DNA from: Luteimonas rhizosphaericola | GTDB lineage: Bacteria > Pseudomonadota > Gammaproteobacteria > Xanthomonadales > Xanthomonadaceae | Assembly: GCF_029888045.1 (NCBI RefSeq) | Contig: NZ_JARXRN010000028.1 | Coordinates: 102,367-163,904 of the forward strand | Direction: 5' to 3' | DNA length: 61,538 nt | Shown here: positions 27,114-37,141 of the stretch, piece after piece | Position numbering within the stretch: the stretch's first letter is position 1 | Layout of the letters: each line of letters begins with the position of its first letter | Notes under the pieces: generated by a model | Database searches by the model: none | What the model was told of the DNA's origin: nothing | Seen by the model: the letters and a program-made list of their open reading frames with translations, nothing else | Made by a program: the position numbers and the translations under genes

Positions 27114-27549
27114 CGCCTGCTGGTCCGCGTGCCCAGGCGGCCCGCCCGGCGCGGGCCGCCTGTCGGCGATCGTGTCCCGCGGCCAGCCACCATCCCAGCA
27201 AGACCTGCAGCGGCAGCGAGGCCAGCAGCCCGGCCGTGAACCAGCGGGGGAAGTCGGTCCCCATCGTGGCCACCGCGTACGCAGCGATGGACAGGTAGAG
27301 GGCGAAGATCGCACAGACGTGCGCGCGCTTCGCGATGGCGGCGGTCCGGACCCCGGCAAAGGCGCCGACGCTGCCGGCCACGGCCACCCAGCCCAGGTCC
27401 ACCGCCAGCCGCAGCATGCCGGCACGGGGCAGACCGGCCGCCTCCGACAGCCATGCGCCCGACAGGCTCACGGCTGGAATCGCAACCACCGCCAGCGCGA
27501 AGGCGGCGAGGCTGCGGGCGGGGATGGTCCAGCGCGACGGGGCAGGCAT
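27070..27549 (-). CDS. Four-helix inner-membrane protein, function unknown
   Basis: A 159-residue protein with four clear membrane helices: AAFALAVVAIPAVSLSGAWL, RLAVDLGWVAVAGSVGAFAG, VCAIFALYLSIAAYAVATM and WFTAGLLASLPLQVLLGWWL. I do not recognise a family. After the fourth helix about 35 Arg/Ala-rich residues follow, which read through the 3' hairpin of the convergent TonB receptor gene and into its last codons. This tail looks non-native, so the original stop may have been lost. The ATG at 27547-27549 sits 10 residues before the first helix. It is divergent from the DJ-1/PfpI gene with about 160 bp between them. Confidence 0.6.
   Translation of the reverse strand: MPAPSRWTIPARSLAAFALAVVAIPAVSLSGAWLSEAAGLPRAGMLRLAVDLGWVAVAGSVGAFAGVRTAAIAKRAHVCAIFALYLSIAAYAVATMGTDFPRWFTAGLLASLPLQVLLGWWLAAGHDRRQAARAGRAAWARGPAGVRTASPRARSRTRR
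27134..27162 (+). terminator. Hairpin after the TonB receptor gene
   Basis: CAGGCGGCCCGC pairs perfectly with GCGGGCCGCCTG around a CCGGC loop (12-bp stem), 20 nt after the receptor stop. There is no T-run. It could act with Rho or as a stabilising 3' hairpin. Confidence 0.5.
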
Positions 27550-27708
27550 GCGGCGGGCTCCTCGATGCGGACAGGATGATGAACGCCGCGGGCGGCCGCA
27601 ATGCCCGCGTCTGCGGGTCTTGTTGACTCCGCATGCACGCCGCCTTCGCGCGCTGTGGGCAGGCCGAGGTCCAGCATGTCGGGCTCCATCCCCCAACGGA
27701 GTACGCAC

Positions 27709-28278
27709 ATGAGTCAGCTCGCAGGCAAGCGCGTCGCCATCCTCGCCGCCGACGGATTCGAGCAGTCCGAACTGCTGGAACCGATGAAGGCGCTCAAGCA
27801 GCACGAGGCCGAGGTCGACGTGGTCTCGCCCAAGACCGGCCAGGTCCAGGGTTTCAAGCATTTCGACAAGGGCGAGCAGGTGGCGGTCGACATCAAGCTG
27901 TCCGAGGCCGACGCCGGCAAGTACGACGCGCTGGTGATCCCCGGTGGCCTGTTCAACCCGGACGCGCTGCGCGTGGACGATCAGGCGCTCGCGTTCACCC
28001 GCGAATTCTTCAAGGCCGGCAAGCCGGTGGCCGCAATCTGCCACGGCCCGTGGGTGCTGGCGAACGCCGAGGTACTCAAGGGCCGCACCGTGACCTCGGT
28101 GCCCAACATCCGCAAGGACCTGGAGAACGCGGGCGCGAAGTGGGTCGACGAGGAAGTGGTGGTCGACCAGGGCCTGATCACCAGCCGCACACCGGACGAC
28201 CTGCCGGCGTTCTGCGCCAAGCTGGTCGAGGAGATCGACGAAGGCAGGCACGGCGGACAGAAGCGCTCGGTCGCCTGA
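27709..28278 (+). CDS. DJ-1/PfpI-family class I glutamine amidotransferase-like protein
   Basis: A 189-residue protein of the DJ-1/PfpI superfamily. The nucleophile-elbow Cys is in AAICHGPW (about 105-112), the acidic partner is in ADGFEQSE (about 14-21), and VIPGGLFNPDALR supplies the oxyanion turn. The length and motif spacing match the PfpI/YhbO subgroup, described as protein or nucleotide deglycases and stress chaperones. AACGGAG lies before the ATG. It stands alone between a divergent membrane protein gene and convergent tamB. A role in carbonyl or oxidative stress is inferred from the family. Confidence 0.88.
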   Translation: MSQLAGKRVAILAADGFEQSELLEPMKALKQHEAEVDVVSPKTGQVQGFKHFDKGEQVAVDIKLSEADAGKYDALVIPGGLFNPDALRVDDQALAFTREFFKAGKPVAAICHGPWVLANAEVLKGRTVTSVPNIRKDLENAGAKWVDEEVVVDQGLITSRTPDDLPAFCAKLVEEIDEGRHGGQKRSVA

Positions 28279-28297
28279 TCCATCGCGTCACGACGCA

Positions 28298-28327
28298 CGC
28301 GGCGCCGCCTTCCGGGGCGGCGCCGCG
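28298..28327. terminator. Bidirectional hairpin between the DJ-1/PfpI gene and tamB
   Basis: CGCGGCGCCGCC pairs perfectly with GGCGGCGCCGCG around TTCCGG (12-bp stem). It lies between two convergent genes and has no T-run on either side. It is likely to separate the two transcripts. Confidence 0.5.
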
Positions 28328-28374
28328 CGCATGTCCGGACGTCGCGCATGCGACCGTGGGCGCGATGGCGCGGC

Positions 28375-31300
28375 TCAGTCGCGCTCGTGGCGGTAGTTGA
28401 TCGAGCCGCGGGTTTCCAGCGTGCTCGATTCGATCTCGACGTCGAAGCCCTTGCGCAGCAGGTACTTCAGCGTCAGCACCTGGCCGGTGCCCAGCAGCGA
28501 CACGCCGAAGCCCACGTACAGCCGCGGCGAGAGCTGCTTGCCGAAACCGAGCACGCTGCCGCCGAGCGCGCGCGATTCCGACACGCCCGCGTTGTCCAGG
28601 CCGATGCGTGCGCCGAGCTGGCCGGCCAGCATGCTGCCGCCTGCGGTGAGCGCGGCAGAGGCGGCGTCGAGCTGGCGCCCTTCCGCGCTCGACAGGTTCG
28701 ACAGCGGCCGGCCGAGCGCGAGGTAGGACAGCGCCTGCGAATCGTCGGTCGCCGGATCGGTGTACACCTGCGCCTCGGGCGCGGAGGCGCGGCCGGTGAC
28801 GCTGATGCCGGCGGTGATGTCCTGGGCCTCGATCTCGCGCTCGGCGCGGATGTCGAGCAGCGGATCGGAGATCGGTCCGTTGAACGTCAGCCGCCCGCGC
28901 GTGACCTGCAGTTCCTGGCCGTAGGCGCTGTACTGGCCACCGACCTCGAGCGTGCCGCTGCCGGTCATCTCGCGTCCCGGCTGGGCGCGTACGCGCATGC
29001 GCCCGCCCAGCGTCCCATCCAGGCCGAAGCCGCGCAGGCGCACGTCCTCGCCCATCGCCAGGGTCAGGTCCAGCAGCAGCGGGGAGGCGGCGTTCGCTTC
29101 CGGATCGACCGGGTCGAGCACCACCACGTCCGGCGAGACCGAGACGCCCTGGTCGAGGCGTTCGAGGTCGAGCATCGCGCTGGGCACGGTCACCGTCCCG
29201 GAGACGGACAGCGGCTGGCTCGCCGCGTAGCGCACCTCGATGTCCGGATCGGCCACGATCCGCAGGTCGCGCGTGTCGGAGAGCAGCACGTTCCGCCCCG
29301 ACACGCGCAGCAGCAGCGGCGCGCCGGTATTGCGCCAGTCCAGGCTGCCGTCGATCCCGAGTTCGCCCTCGCCCGAGCGCACGCGACCATCGATCCGCGC
29401 GGCGCCGTCGGGCTGCGCCACCAGGCTCACGTCGCCCTGTTCGAGCACGATGCCCAGCGACGGCACCTCGGTACTGAATTCCGTCAACCGGGCCTGGCCG
29501 CCCAGGGCCGGCTGGCCACGGGTGCCGCCGAGGTCGATGTTCACGCTCAGCCGGCCGGTGGGCTCGACGATGTCGGGCGAGAACAGTTCCACCCAGGTCA
29601 GTTCGTCCGTATCGGCGACGATCTCGCCGTCCAAGGCCGAGGTCGCGTCCCAGCCGGTGGCGATGCGCGCGCGCACCTGGCCATCGTCGTTGAACACGGT
29701 GGCCAGGGTGGCCTCGATGCGGGCGGGATCGAATTCCGCGTCCAGCCGCAGGTCGCGGTAGGCGAGCAGGTCGTTGCGCGCGCGCTCGCTGTTGCGCAGC
29801 CCGCCTTCGGCCGAGCGCACCGACAGCGCGCCCTGCCAGGCACGCCCGGCCGGGCGCAGGGAGCCGTCGAGGTCGATCTCGCCGCGCAGTACCCACGGCC
29901 GGCCACCCTCGCGCTCGGGCAGGTAGGGCGTGGCCAGCGCCAGCGGCAGGCCGCTGCCGTCGATCCGCAATCCAGTTCGCGGCCACTGCGCGTCGGCGCA
30001 CAGCGAACCGCCGTCGGAGGCGGTGAAGCAGCTGCGCGCGAGCGTCCAGTCCGCGCCGTCGACCGTGTACTGCGCCGGCGCCTGCAGGCGCCAGGTCGCG
30101 CCGCGCACGGGCTGCAGTTCGAACGCTCCCAGCGCGCCGCTCCACCGCGTCCCGCGCCGCTGCGCCGTGCCGGCCAGCGAGACCGCGCCGAGCGCCTCGG
30201 CGCGCGCCTGCGCCTGCAGCTGCAGGTCCTCGACCGCGCCGCGTGCATCGATGCGCACGCTGTCCAGCGCCAGCCCCGCCTGCACGCCGCTGCCCTCCAG
30301 CACCAGGCTGCCGTTCGCGCGCGACCAGGGCATGCGCCCCTCAGCCCGAAGCGACTGCGCAGCGTAGTCGTCCCAGCGCAGGCCGCTGCCGCTGAGGTCG
30401 GCCTCCAGGTCCGGCGCGTTGCGCGGGCCGCGCGCCTGCAGCGTGCCGCGCAGCACGCCGGCCGCATCGGGCAGCAGGTCGGCGAGGTCGAGCGGCGCGA
30501 ACCGGGCGTCGAGTTCGAGCGTCTCGCGCACGAACCCCTCCGCCTCCAGCCGGCTGTCGCCGAGGCTGAGCGCGACCTCGCCCTCGTAGTCGGTGCGGGG
30601 ACTGCCGGGGGCGGGGCCGTGGATGGCGAGCCGGCCCTGGCCGCCGAGGCGCCGCCGCCGCAGCGTGCCGCCCAGCGACTCGGCGTCGACGGTGATCTCG
30701 AGCCCGCCGTCATCGCGCGTGGTGCCGGTGCTGGCGAGCGCGCCATCCACCGCGCCATCCCAGCCCGGAGCGAAGTAGCCGGGGTCGAAGCCGGCCAGGG
30801 TCGCGTCGACGGTCCAGCCCAGCGACGGCGCCCAGGCGACCTCGCCGGTGGCGTCGAGCGTGCCCGAGGGCATGGTCGCGCGCAGCGTCTGCAGTCGCAG
30901 GCGTTCGAGGTTGCCGCGGCCGGTGAAGTCGACCGCCGCCTGCAGCGCGTCGCGTTCCAGCGTCGCCTTGCCGGTGGCGGTCCAGTCGCGGCTGCGGCCG
31001 GCGATGCCGAAGTCGGCATCGACGCCGATCGTGGGCGCGGGATCGGCCGGCTCGGGATCGGCCATCTCCGTGGTGCCGCCGAACCGCAGCCCGCGCGCAT
31101 TGATCGCGAACTGGAAGCGCGCGTCGCGCGGCTCGCGGAAATCGCCCTGTCCGCTGGCGCGGATGCGACCGTCGAACACGTCCACCACCAGCGGCTGCAG
31201 CGACAGCACCTGGTCCTCGAGCCTGACCTTCGAGGGCTGCAGCACCGCCTCCAGCGTGCCCTGGCGGAAGCTGCCCTGCAGGTCCGCCGCGCCGCCGGTG

Positions 31301-32304
31301 CCGGCGGCGCCCAGCGAGAACGCGATCGGCGTGCCCGGCTCGCCGCTGCCCACGAGCAGGCCGGGGTCGAGCGCGTCCGATTCCGCGCGCAGCGTCCAGC
31401 GCTTGCCGCGCAGGGTGAGATGCGCGCGCAGCGGATCGGGCACGTGGCCGACGATGGCGACGTCCATCGCGTCCAGATCGCCGCGCGCGACCGCGCCGAT
31501 GCGCGGCCGCGGGCGCGGGAAGGGCGCGGGCAGCAGGGCGCTGGCGGTGAGGTCGGTGCGATAGTGGTCGTCCGGCGCATACACGCCGTCGGCGGTGAAG
31601 CGGCCGCGATCACTGTCGACCACCAGCGCGGCCAGCCGAAGTTCGCCCTGGCGTGCGTCGATGCCGCCGCGGATGGACGCGATGTCGATCAGCGGCGCAC
31701 CGGCGCGGGTCACGCGCAGGCCGTCGACGCGGATGGTGTCCGATTCGAGCGACAGCGGCAGGTTGATCTGCGGCAGCACCTCGGGCCAGGTCGGCATCTC
31801 GAAGGGCTCGTCGGCGCTGGCCGGCAGGTCGAGCGTGGCGGCGTCCACCTCCATCGCGTCCAGGCGCAGGCGGCGGCCGACCAGCGGCGTGATCTCGGGG
31901 TCGATCATCACCCGGCGCGCGCTGAAGGTGAGCACGCTCGGCGTCTCGCAATCGCCGTAGGCCACCGGCTCGCCATCGACATCGGGGCAGGAACGCTGCA
32001 CGTAGCGCACGTCGTGCAGCACCAGCGGGCCCGAGGCGGGCCCTTCCGCCCGCGCCCAGGTGAGGCGGGTGCCCTCCGGCAACGCGCCGGCGATGCGCGC
32101 GAGCAGGAAGTCGCGGCCGCCGAAGGTCGCCAGCAGCCAGTACAGCGTCGCCGCAGCCACCACCACCAGCGCCGCGGTGCCCAGCGCGCTGCGGATCGCC
32201 AGCACGCGCAGGCGCCGCCGGCGACGCTCGCGCAGTTCGGCGATGCGCTGCTCGCGCTCCTCGGGCGTCAGGTCGGCGGGCAGGCGCGCGCGGCGGAAGG
32301 CCAT
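28375..32304 (-). CDS. tamB: TamB: translocation and assembly module, periplasm-spanning subunit
   Basis: A 1309-residue protein. A basic cytoplasmic N-terminus (about 1-35) leads into one membrane helix (ALGTAALVVVAAATLYWLL). About 900 residues of repeated beta-strand sequence follow, expected to form a long hydrophobic groove. The C-terminal DUF490/TamB domain has ITAGISVTGRASAPEAQVYTDP preceding SDD/TDDSQALSYLALGRPL, and the protein ends in SINYRHERD. TamB with TamA aids outer-membrane protein assembly, and AsmA-like proteins move phospholipids to the outer membrane. The ATG is 1 nt after the tamA stop, so the pair is one operon. The length is normal for the family. Confidence 0.93.
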   Translation of the reverse strand: MAFRRARLPADLTPEEREQRIAELRERRRRRLRVLAIRSALGTAALVVVAAATLYWLLATFGGRDFLLARIAGALPEGTRLTWARAEGPASGPLVLHDVRYVQRSCPDVDGEPVAYGDCETPSVLTFSARRVMIDPEITPLVGRRLRLDAMEVDAATLDLPASADEPFEMPTWPEVLPQINLPLSLESDTIRVDGLRVTRAGAPLIDIASIRGGIDARQGELRLAALVVDSDRGRFTADGVYAPDDHYRTDLTASALLPAPFPRPRPRIGAVARGDLDAMDVAIVGHVPDPLRAHLTLRGKRWTLRAESDALDPGLLVGSGEPGTPIAFSLGAAGTGGAADLQGSFRQGTLEAVLQPSKVRLEDQVLSLQPLVVDVFDGRIRASGQGDFREPRDARFQFAINARGLRFGGTTEMADPEPADPAPTIGVDADFGIAGRSRDWTATGKATLERDALQAAVDFTGRGNLERLRLQTLRATMPSGTLDATGEVAWAPSLGWTVDATLAGFDPGYFAPGWDGAVDGALASTGTTRDDGGLEITVDAESLGGTLRRRRLGGQGRLAIHGPAPGSPRTDYEGEVALSLGDSRLEAEGFVRETLELDARFAPLDLADLLPDAAGVLRGTLQARGPRNAPDLEADLSGSGLRWDDYAAQSLRAEGRMPWSRANGSLVLEGSGVQAGLALDSVRIDARGAVEDLQLQAQARAEALGAVSLAGTAQRRGTRWSGALGAFELQPVRGATWRLQAPAQYTVDGADWTLARSCFTASDGGSLCADAQWPRTGLRIDGSGLPLALATPYLPEREGGRPWVLRGEIDLDGSLRPAGRAWQGALSVRSAEGGLRNSERARNDLLAYRDLRLDAEFDPARIEATLATVFNDDGQVRARIATGWDATSALDGEIVADTDELTWVELFSPDIVEPTGRLSVNIDLGGTRGQPALGGQARLTEFSTEVPSLGIVLEQGDVSLVAQPDGAARIDGRVRSGEGELGIDGSLDWRNTGAPLLLRVSGRNVLLSDTRDLRIVADPDIEVRYAASQPLSVSGTVTVPSAMLDLERLDQGVSVSPDVVVLDPVDPEANAASPLLLDLTLAMGEDVRLRGFGLDGTLGGRMRVRAQPGREMTGSGTLEVGGQYSAYGQELQVTRGRLTFNGPISDPLLDIRAEREIEAQDITAGISVTGRASAPEAQVYTDPATDDSQALSYLALGRPLSNLSSAEGRQLDAASAALTAGGSMLAGQLGARIGLDNAGVSESRALGGSVLGFGKQLSPRLYVGFGVSLLGTGQVLTLKYLLRKGFDVEIESSTLETRGSINYRHERD

Positions 32305-32305
32305 C

Positions 32306-34090
32306 TCAGAACTCCGCGCCGATGCTCAGGCCGAGCGTGAACGGGGAGTCGGGCTGGTCCAGCCCGCGACCGATGTCGATCTTCACCGGGCCCACCGGCG
32401 AGCGCCAGCGCGCACCGATGCCCACGCCGGTGCGCCAGTCGGGCGCGGTGCCGTCGAAGGCGCTGCCGCTGTCGACGAACACCGCCGCGCCCCACGGGCC
32501 GAGGAAGTAGTGCTCGAACTCGACGCTGGCGGTGACCACGTTGCGCGCGCCGATCGCGTAGCGTCCCTCGTCGGTCTCGATGCGCGGGCCCACCTCGCGC
32601 CACTCGTAGCCGCGGATGCTGCGGTCGCCGCCGGCGTAGAAGCGCAGGCTCGGCGGCAGGTCCACCAGCGAATCGGTCCAGGTGTAGCCGGCCTCGCCGC
32701 GGATGATCAGCCGGCTGTTCTCGCCGATGCCCTTGAAGGTGCTGGCGCGTGCGTGCAGCTGGGCGAAGTTGGCGTCCGAGCCGACGCCTTCGGCGCCGCT
32801 GCGCAGGGTGAGCGAGCCGCCCACGCCGCTGCGCGGGAAGATGCGGTCGTCGACGTTCACGTATTCGGCGCGGACCGAGGGATAGGTGAACGTGGCATAG
32901 CGGTAGGCCGGTTCGGCCAGCGCGCCCCCGCCGTCGTCGGCCACCTGGTACAGCCAGCGCTCGCGCAGGGCGTGGATCGAGGCCACCAGGTTGATGTGGT
33001 CGTTGAACTGGCCGCTGCGGCTGGCCACGAGTTCGATCCTGCGGGTGTCGATGTAGTCGGTCTGCTCGTCGTAGGCCTGGGCGCTGATGGTGTACCAGCC
33101 GTCGCGCCAGGCGAAGGCGGGGATGCGGTACTGCAGCGTCAACGTCTTGCGCTTCTGCGCGTAGTCCAGCTGCGCCAGCGCCTTGTGGCCGCGCAGATTG
33201 ACGTAGCGGCGCTCCACGCCCAGCCGCACGCCGGCGCCGCTGTCGGTGCCGTAGCTCAGGCCCGCGGTGTAGATGCTGCGCTTGGCCGGCGTGAGGCGCA
33301 CGGTCACCGGTACGCGCTTGTCGATGGCCTTGTCCGGTTCGGGCGTGATCTCGATGTCGCCGAAGTAGTCCAGGCGCGTGAGCGAGGTGCGCAGGCGGTC
33401 GAGGCGGCCCTGGTGGTAGTACTCGCCTTCCTCCCAGTAGACGAGGTTGTGCAGCAGGTCGTCGCGCACGATCCTGCGCTCCTGCTCGAACGTGGTGGGG
33501 CCCATGTCGTAGCGGTCGCCGCTGGTCCAGACCAGCTCGATGTCCACGGCCTGCTCGGCGCGCGTCACCTCCACCCGGCGCGACGAGAAGTCCGCGTCGA
33601 AATAGCCGCGCTCGGTCAGGCGGCGGCTGATGCGGATCTTGCTGGCCTCGTAGTCGGCGTGGTTGAAGATCGCGCCGGCCGAGGGGATGAAGGCGTCGAT
33701 GTCGGTCTCGAGGTAGCGGTCCTGGCCGCCCTCGCCGATGATCGCGATGTCGCTGTTGCGCACCCGCACCGGCTCGCCCGGGTCCACGCGGACGGTCACC
33801 GAGACGCTGCCGTTGTCGCGGGTGCGCTCGACCTCGATGTCGGGCGAGTAGAAGCCGAACGGTTCCAGCGCCTCGCGTGCCTCGTCCTCGGCCGCGCGCA
33901 CCAGGTAGCCCATGCGGCGCCAGCTCACGTCCTGCCCGGCCGCGTCCACCAGCGACAGCGACACGCGCACGTTCTCGGTCATTTCCTCGTCGAGGCCGAG
34001 GATGGTGGTGGGACCGACCTCGACCGCCTGCACCGCGCCGGCCGCGAACAGGCACAGCGCGGCGAGGGAGATGCGGTGGGGGAGGCGCAT
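32306..34090 (-). CDS. tamA: TamA: Omp85-family outer-membrane assembly factor
   Basis: A 594-residue Omp85 protein. The signal peptide is RISLAALCLFAAGAVQAVE (about 5-23). POTRA domains fill about 25-270 (GYFDADFSSRRVEV; YDMGPTTFEQERRIV). A 16-strand barrel carries the Omp85 motif region GGDRSIRGYEW and GPVKIDIGRGLD, and ends in IGAEF. The direct adjacency of tamB fixes the identity as TamA rather than BamA, which is also longer. The ATG at 34088-34090 gives an intact signal peptide. No other gene lies in the 268 bp upstream to glyS, so the tamAB promoter is probably there. Confidence 0.93.
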   Translation of the reverse strand: MRLPHRISLAALCLFAAGAVQAVEVGPTTILGLDEEMTENVRVSLSLVDAAGQDVSWRRMGYLVRAAEDEAREALEPFGFYSPDIEVERTRDNGSVSVTVRVDPGEPVRVRNSDIAIIGEGGQDRYLETDIDAFIPSAGAIFNHADYEASKIRISRRLTERGYFDADFSSRRVEVTRAEQAVDIELVWTSGDRYDMGPTTFEQERRIVRDDLLHNLVYWEEGEYYHQGRLDRLRTSLTRLDYFGDIEITPEPDKAIDKRVPVTVRLTPAKRSIYTAGLSYGTDSGAGVRLGVERRYVNLRGHKALAQLDYAQKRKTLTLQYRIPAFAWRDGWYTISAQAYDEQTDYIDTRRIELVASRSGQFNDHINLVASIHALRERWLYQVADDGGGALAEPAYRYATFTYPSVRAEYVNVDDRIFPRSGVGGSLTLRSGAEGVGSDANFAQLHARASTFKGIGENSRLIIRGEAGYTWTDSLVDLPPSLRFYAGGDRSIRGYEWREVGPRIETDEGRYAIGARNVVTASVEFEHYFLGPWGAAVFVDSGSAFDGTAPDWRTGVGIGARWRSPVGPVKIDIGRGLDQPDSPFTLGLSIGAEF

Positions 34091-34358
34091 CGACGAAGGA
34101 TACCGGAGGCCGGTCAAGACGCGATTAACGGATGTACCGCTGCGCAGGCGACGCAGGGGCGCGCGCGTGGCGCGATCGAACAGGGATACGGTCCACCTTG
34201 CGTCCGCCAGGCGGCTCCGCGACGCTGGCGACCGTCGTCCGGGCATCGCCGGACGCGCGCCCGGCGGGGCCGGTCGGGTGCGACGTCCCGCTGCGGGTGC
34301 CGCAGGAGACGCGGCGCGCGATGAGTCGGGTGCCGCTGTGTGTCTTCCGGAGGCGGAC

Positions 34359-36497
34359 TCAGCCCGACAGATGCTCGATCGCGGCCACGCTGCCCAGCCG
34401 GTCGGCGAGGCGCCTGAGCAGCGCGAGACGGTTGCGGCGCAGAGCGTCGTCCTCGACGTTGACCATCACCGCATCGAAGAACGCGTCCACCTGCGGTCGC
34501 AGCCGCGCCAGGTGCGAGAGCACGTCGACGTAGTCGCCGCGCGCGAGCGATGCGCCGGTCTCGGCGTAGACCGCTTCCACCGCTTCGGCCAGCGCGCGTT
34601 CGGCGGGCTCGCGCAGCAGCGTGGGATCGACGCTCGCCGGAAGATCGCCCTCGGCCTTCTTCAGCAGGTTCAGGATGCGCTTGTTCGCCGCCGCCAGGGC
34701 GTCGGCCTCGGGCAGGCTGGCGAAGGTACCGATGGCGTCGATGCGGCGGTCGAGGTCGTAGAGAGACACATCCGCATGAGACGACAGCTTGGAAGCAACC
34801 GCATCCAGATGTTGGGATGGTGCACCCTTGTCCGCGTAGTAGTTCCGCAAGCGGTCCACGAGAAACTCGTACAGATCCGTTCGTAGCGTTTCGGTGTTGC
34901 GATCGGCGTGTGGCTGGACGCCATCCGGAAGCAGCGTGACTGCCTGGTCGATCAGCTTCCGGATATCCAGATCCAGCCCACTCTCGATCACCGTCCGTGC
35001 CAGTCCCAGCGCATTGCGCCGCAGCGCGAACGGATCCTTGTTGCCGGTCGGCTTCAGGCCCGCGGCGAAGCCGCCGGCCAGCGTGTCCAAGCGCTCGGCG
35101 ATCGCCAATACCTTGCCCAGCGGGGACAGCGCGATGTCGTCGGCGGCGAAGCGCGGCTGCCAGGCCTCGTCGATCGCGTTCGCCACCGCCTCGCGGTCGG
35201 CGTGCGTCAGGTCCGACAGCGCCGCGTCCTGCATCGCGTAGTGGCGGCCGGCGATGCCCTGCAGTTCCGGGAACTCGTTCACCAGCCGCGACTGCAGGTC
35301 GGCCTTCGACAGCGATGCGGCGCGCTTCGCCAGCGCCGCGTCCACGCCGACCTGCGGCGCGATCGCCTCGGCCAGCGCGGCCACGCGCGCGACCTTGTCG
35401 GCGACCGTGCCCAGCTTGGCCTGGTAGGTCACGCTCGCGAGCCCGGCGTTCATCGACGCCAGGCCCTGCTTCATGTCCTCGACGAAGAAGAAGCGCGCGT
35501 CGGCGAAGCGCGGGCGGATCACGCGCTCGTAGCCGCTGCGGATCAGGCTGTCGTCGGCCGGCTCGACGTTGGCGATGCCGATGAAGCGCGCGGTCAGCCG
35601 TCCCGCGCCGTCGAGCACCGGGAAGAACTTCTGGTTGGCCTCCATCGTCGCCACCAGCGCTTCCTGCGGCACGGCCAGGTACTCGTCCTCGAACGTGCAC
35701 GACACCGCTTTCGGCCACTCCACCAGGCACACCACCTGGCGCAGGTTGTCGTCCTCGATGCGCGCGGTGCCGCCGGCCGCCCCGGCGGCCGCCTCCACCT
35801 GCGCGACGATGCGCGCGCGGCGTTCCTCCGGATCCACCAGCACCTTCGCCCCGCGCAACGCGTCGACGTAATCGTCGGGCGTGGCGATCCAGACCTGCTT
35901 GTCGTGCAGGAAGCGGTGGCCGCGGCTCATGCGGTCGGCGCGCACCCCGAACACCGTGCCGTCGACCACGTCGCCACCCAGCAGCATCACCAGCCACTGC
36001 ACCGGACGCGCGAAGGCGTAGTCGTGGTCGCCCCAGCGCATCGGCCGGGGGATCGGCATGGCCGCGATCGCCTCGTGCAGGATCTCCGGCAGCAGGGCCG
36101 CGGTCTTCGCGCCGGCGCGCACCGAACGGTGCACGAAGCGCTCGCCCTTGGCGTCGCTGGCGCGCTCGAGCGCGGTCCACTCCACGCCCGCCTTGGCGGC
36201 AAAGCCCTGCAGCGCCTTCGTCGGCTGGCCATCGGCGTCGAGCGCGATGTTGACGTACGGCCCGAACGTTTCCGAGGCCTGCTGCGGCTGTTCGGCCGCC
36301 ACGCCCGGCAGCCGCACCGCGAGCCGGCGCGGCGTGTACAGCGGCGTCGCGTCGCCTCGCTCGACCGCGATCCCGCGCCGCTCCAGCGCCGACAGCACGC
36401 CGTCGAACAGCGCCTGCGCCAGGCCCGGCAGCGCCTGTACCGGCAGCTCCTCGGTGCCCAGTTCGATCAGCAGCGGGGGCATCGGGACGGTGCTCAT
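34359..36497 (-). CDS. glyS: Glycyl-tRNA synthetase beta subunit
   Basis: A 712-residue beta subunit of the alpha2beta2 glycyl-tRNA synthetase. The N-terminus is [29 protein letters not shown] ([14 protein letters not shown]), [24 protein letters not shown] and [16 protein letters not shown] stretches follow, with the C-terminal anticodon-binding helices. The beta subunit is needed for tRNA recognition. The length matches the family (about 690-720). Its ATG overlaps the stop of the upstream gst gene (TCAT at 36494-36497 on the plus strand), so glyQ, gst and glyS are translated as a coupled unit. Confidence 0.96.
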   Translation of the reverse strand: MSTVPMPPLLIELGTEELPVQALPGLAQALFDGVLSALERRGIAVERGDATPLYTPRRLAVRLPGVAAEQPQQASETFGPYVNIALDADGQPTKALQGFAAKAGVEWTALERASDAKGERFVHRSVRAGAKTAALLPEILHEAIAAMPIPRPMRWGDHDYAFARPVQWLVMLLGGDVVDGTVFGVRADRMSRGHRFLHDKQVWIATPDDYVDALRGAKVLVDPEERRARIVAQVEAAAGAAGGTARIEDDNLRQVVCLVEWPKAVSCTFEDEYLAVPQEALVATMEANQKFFPVLDGAGRLTARFIGIANVEPADDSLIRSGYERVIRPRFADARFFFVEDMKQGLASMNAGLASVTYQAKLGTVADKVARVAALAEAIAPQVGVDAALAKRAASLSKADLQSRLVNEFPELQGIAGRHYAMQDAALSDLTHADREAVANAIDEAWQPRFAADDIALSPLGKVLAIAERLDTLAGGFAAGLKPTGNKDPFALRRNALGLARTVIESGLDLDIRKLIDQAVTLLPDGVQPHADRNTETLRTDLYEFLVDRLRNYYADKGAPSQHLDAVASKLSSHADVSLYDLDRRIDAIGTFASLPEADALAAANKRILNLLKKAEGDLPASVDPTLLREPAERALAEAVEAVYAETGASLARGDYVDVLSHLARLRPQVDAFFDAVMVNVEDDALRRNRLALLRRLADRLGSVAAIEHLSG

Positions 36498-37141
36498 GCG
36501 GAGGCGGCCTGCGGGGTCGGGGCGGAAAACGGGCTGTAGTGGCTGCGGAACACGTCCATCGCCTCGCAGCGGTCCACGTGCGCGCGCAGCGCCGGCCACG
36601 GCGCGAGGTCGAGCGGGATCGCCTCGCGCAGATGGGTGGTGTAGCAGGCCACCGCGATGTCGGCGTGGGTCATCGCCTCGCCGACCAGCCAGGGCGCGTC
36701 GCCGCGCGCGGCGCAGGCCTGCTCCAGTTCGCCGAGCGCGCCCTCCACCTGCACCCGGCAGCGCGTGAGCCAGGCCTGGCTGTGCTGCTCGACAGGACGA
36801 AAGACACGTTCGAGCGCGATCAGGATCGCCTTGTCGATCGCGCCGGTGGCCAGCGCGACCAGGCGCTGCGCATCGCGCCGTGCGCGGCCGGTGGCGGGCA
36901 TCAGCGCGCGGTCGGGGCCGACGGTGTCGTCGAGGTAGTCGAGCATCATCGAAGACTCGGTCAGCACCTCGCCGTCGTCGAGCACCAGCGTCGGCGCGCG
37001 GCCGAGCGGGTTGTATTCGCGGATGCGGTCGAAGTCGCGCCCGACCGACCAGGCGCGGTGCTCGAACGCGAGGTCGTACAGCGCCATGGCGATCGCCACC
37101 CGGCGCGTGTACGACGAGTCGTACATGCCGATCAGGATCAC
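36494..37141 (-). CDS. Glutathione S-transferase family protein inside the glyQ-glyS operon
   Basis: A 215-residue GST-like protein. The thioredoxin-fold N-domain starts [18 protein letters not shown], with YDSSYTR at the usual glutathione-activating position. [29 protein letters not shown] holds the cis-Pro and the Glu-Ser glutathione-binding pair. A helical C-domain has the HADIAVAC N-capping motif. The start is a GTG (37139-37141) overlapping the glyQ stop (GTGA); the end overlaps the glyS start. Both junctions are 4-nt couplings, so the insertion is established rather than recent. Its substrate is unknown, and nothing links it chemically to tRNA charging. Confidence 0.9.
   Translation of the reverse strand: MILIGMYDSSYTRRVAIAMALYDLAFEHRAWSVGRDFDRIREYNPLGRAPTLVLDDGEVLTESSMMLDYLDDTVGPDRALMPATGRARRDAQRLVALATGAIDKAILIALERVFRPVEQHSQAWLTRCRVQVEGALGELEQACAARGDAPWLVGEAMTHADIAVACYTTHLREAIPLDLAPWPALRAHVDRCEAMDVFRSHYSPFSAPTPQAASA

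Noticed and set aside
28348..32340. 1330-codon open frame on the plus strand
   Set aside because: It is antisense to tamB, has the low-complexity Arg/Ala/Gln/His composition of a shadow frame, and overlaps a convincing operon on the other strand.
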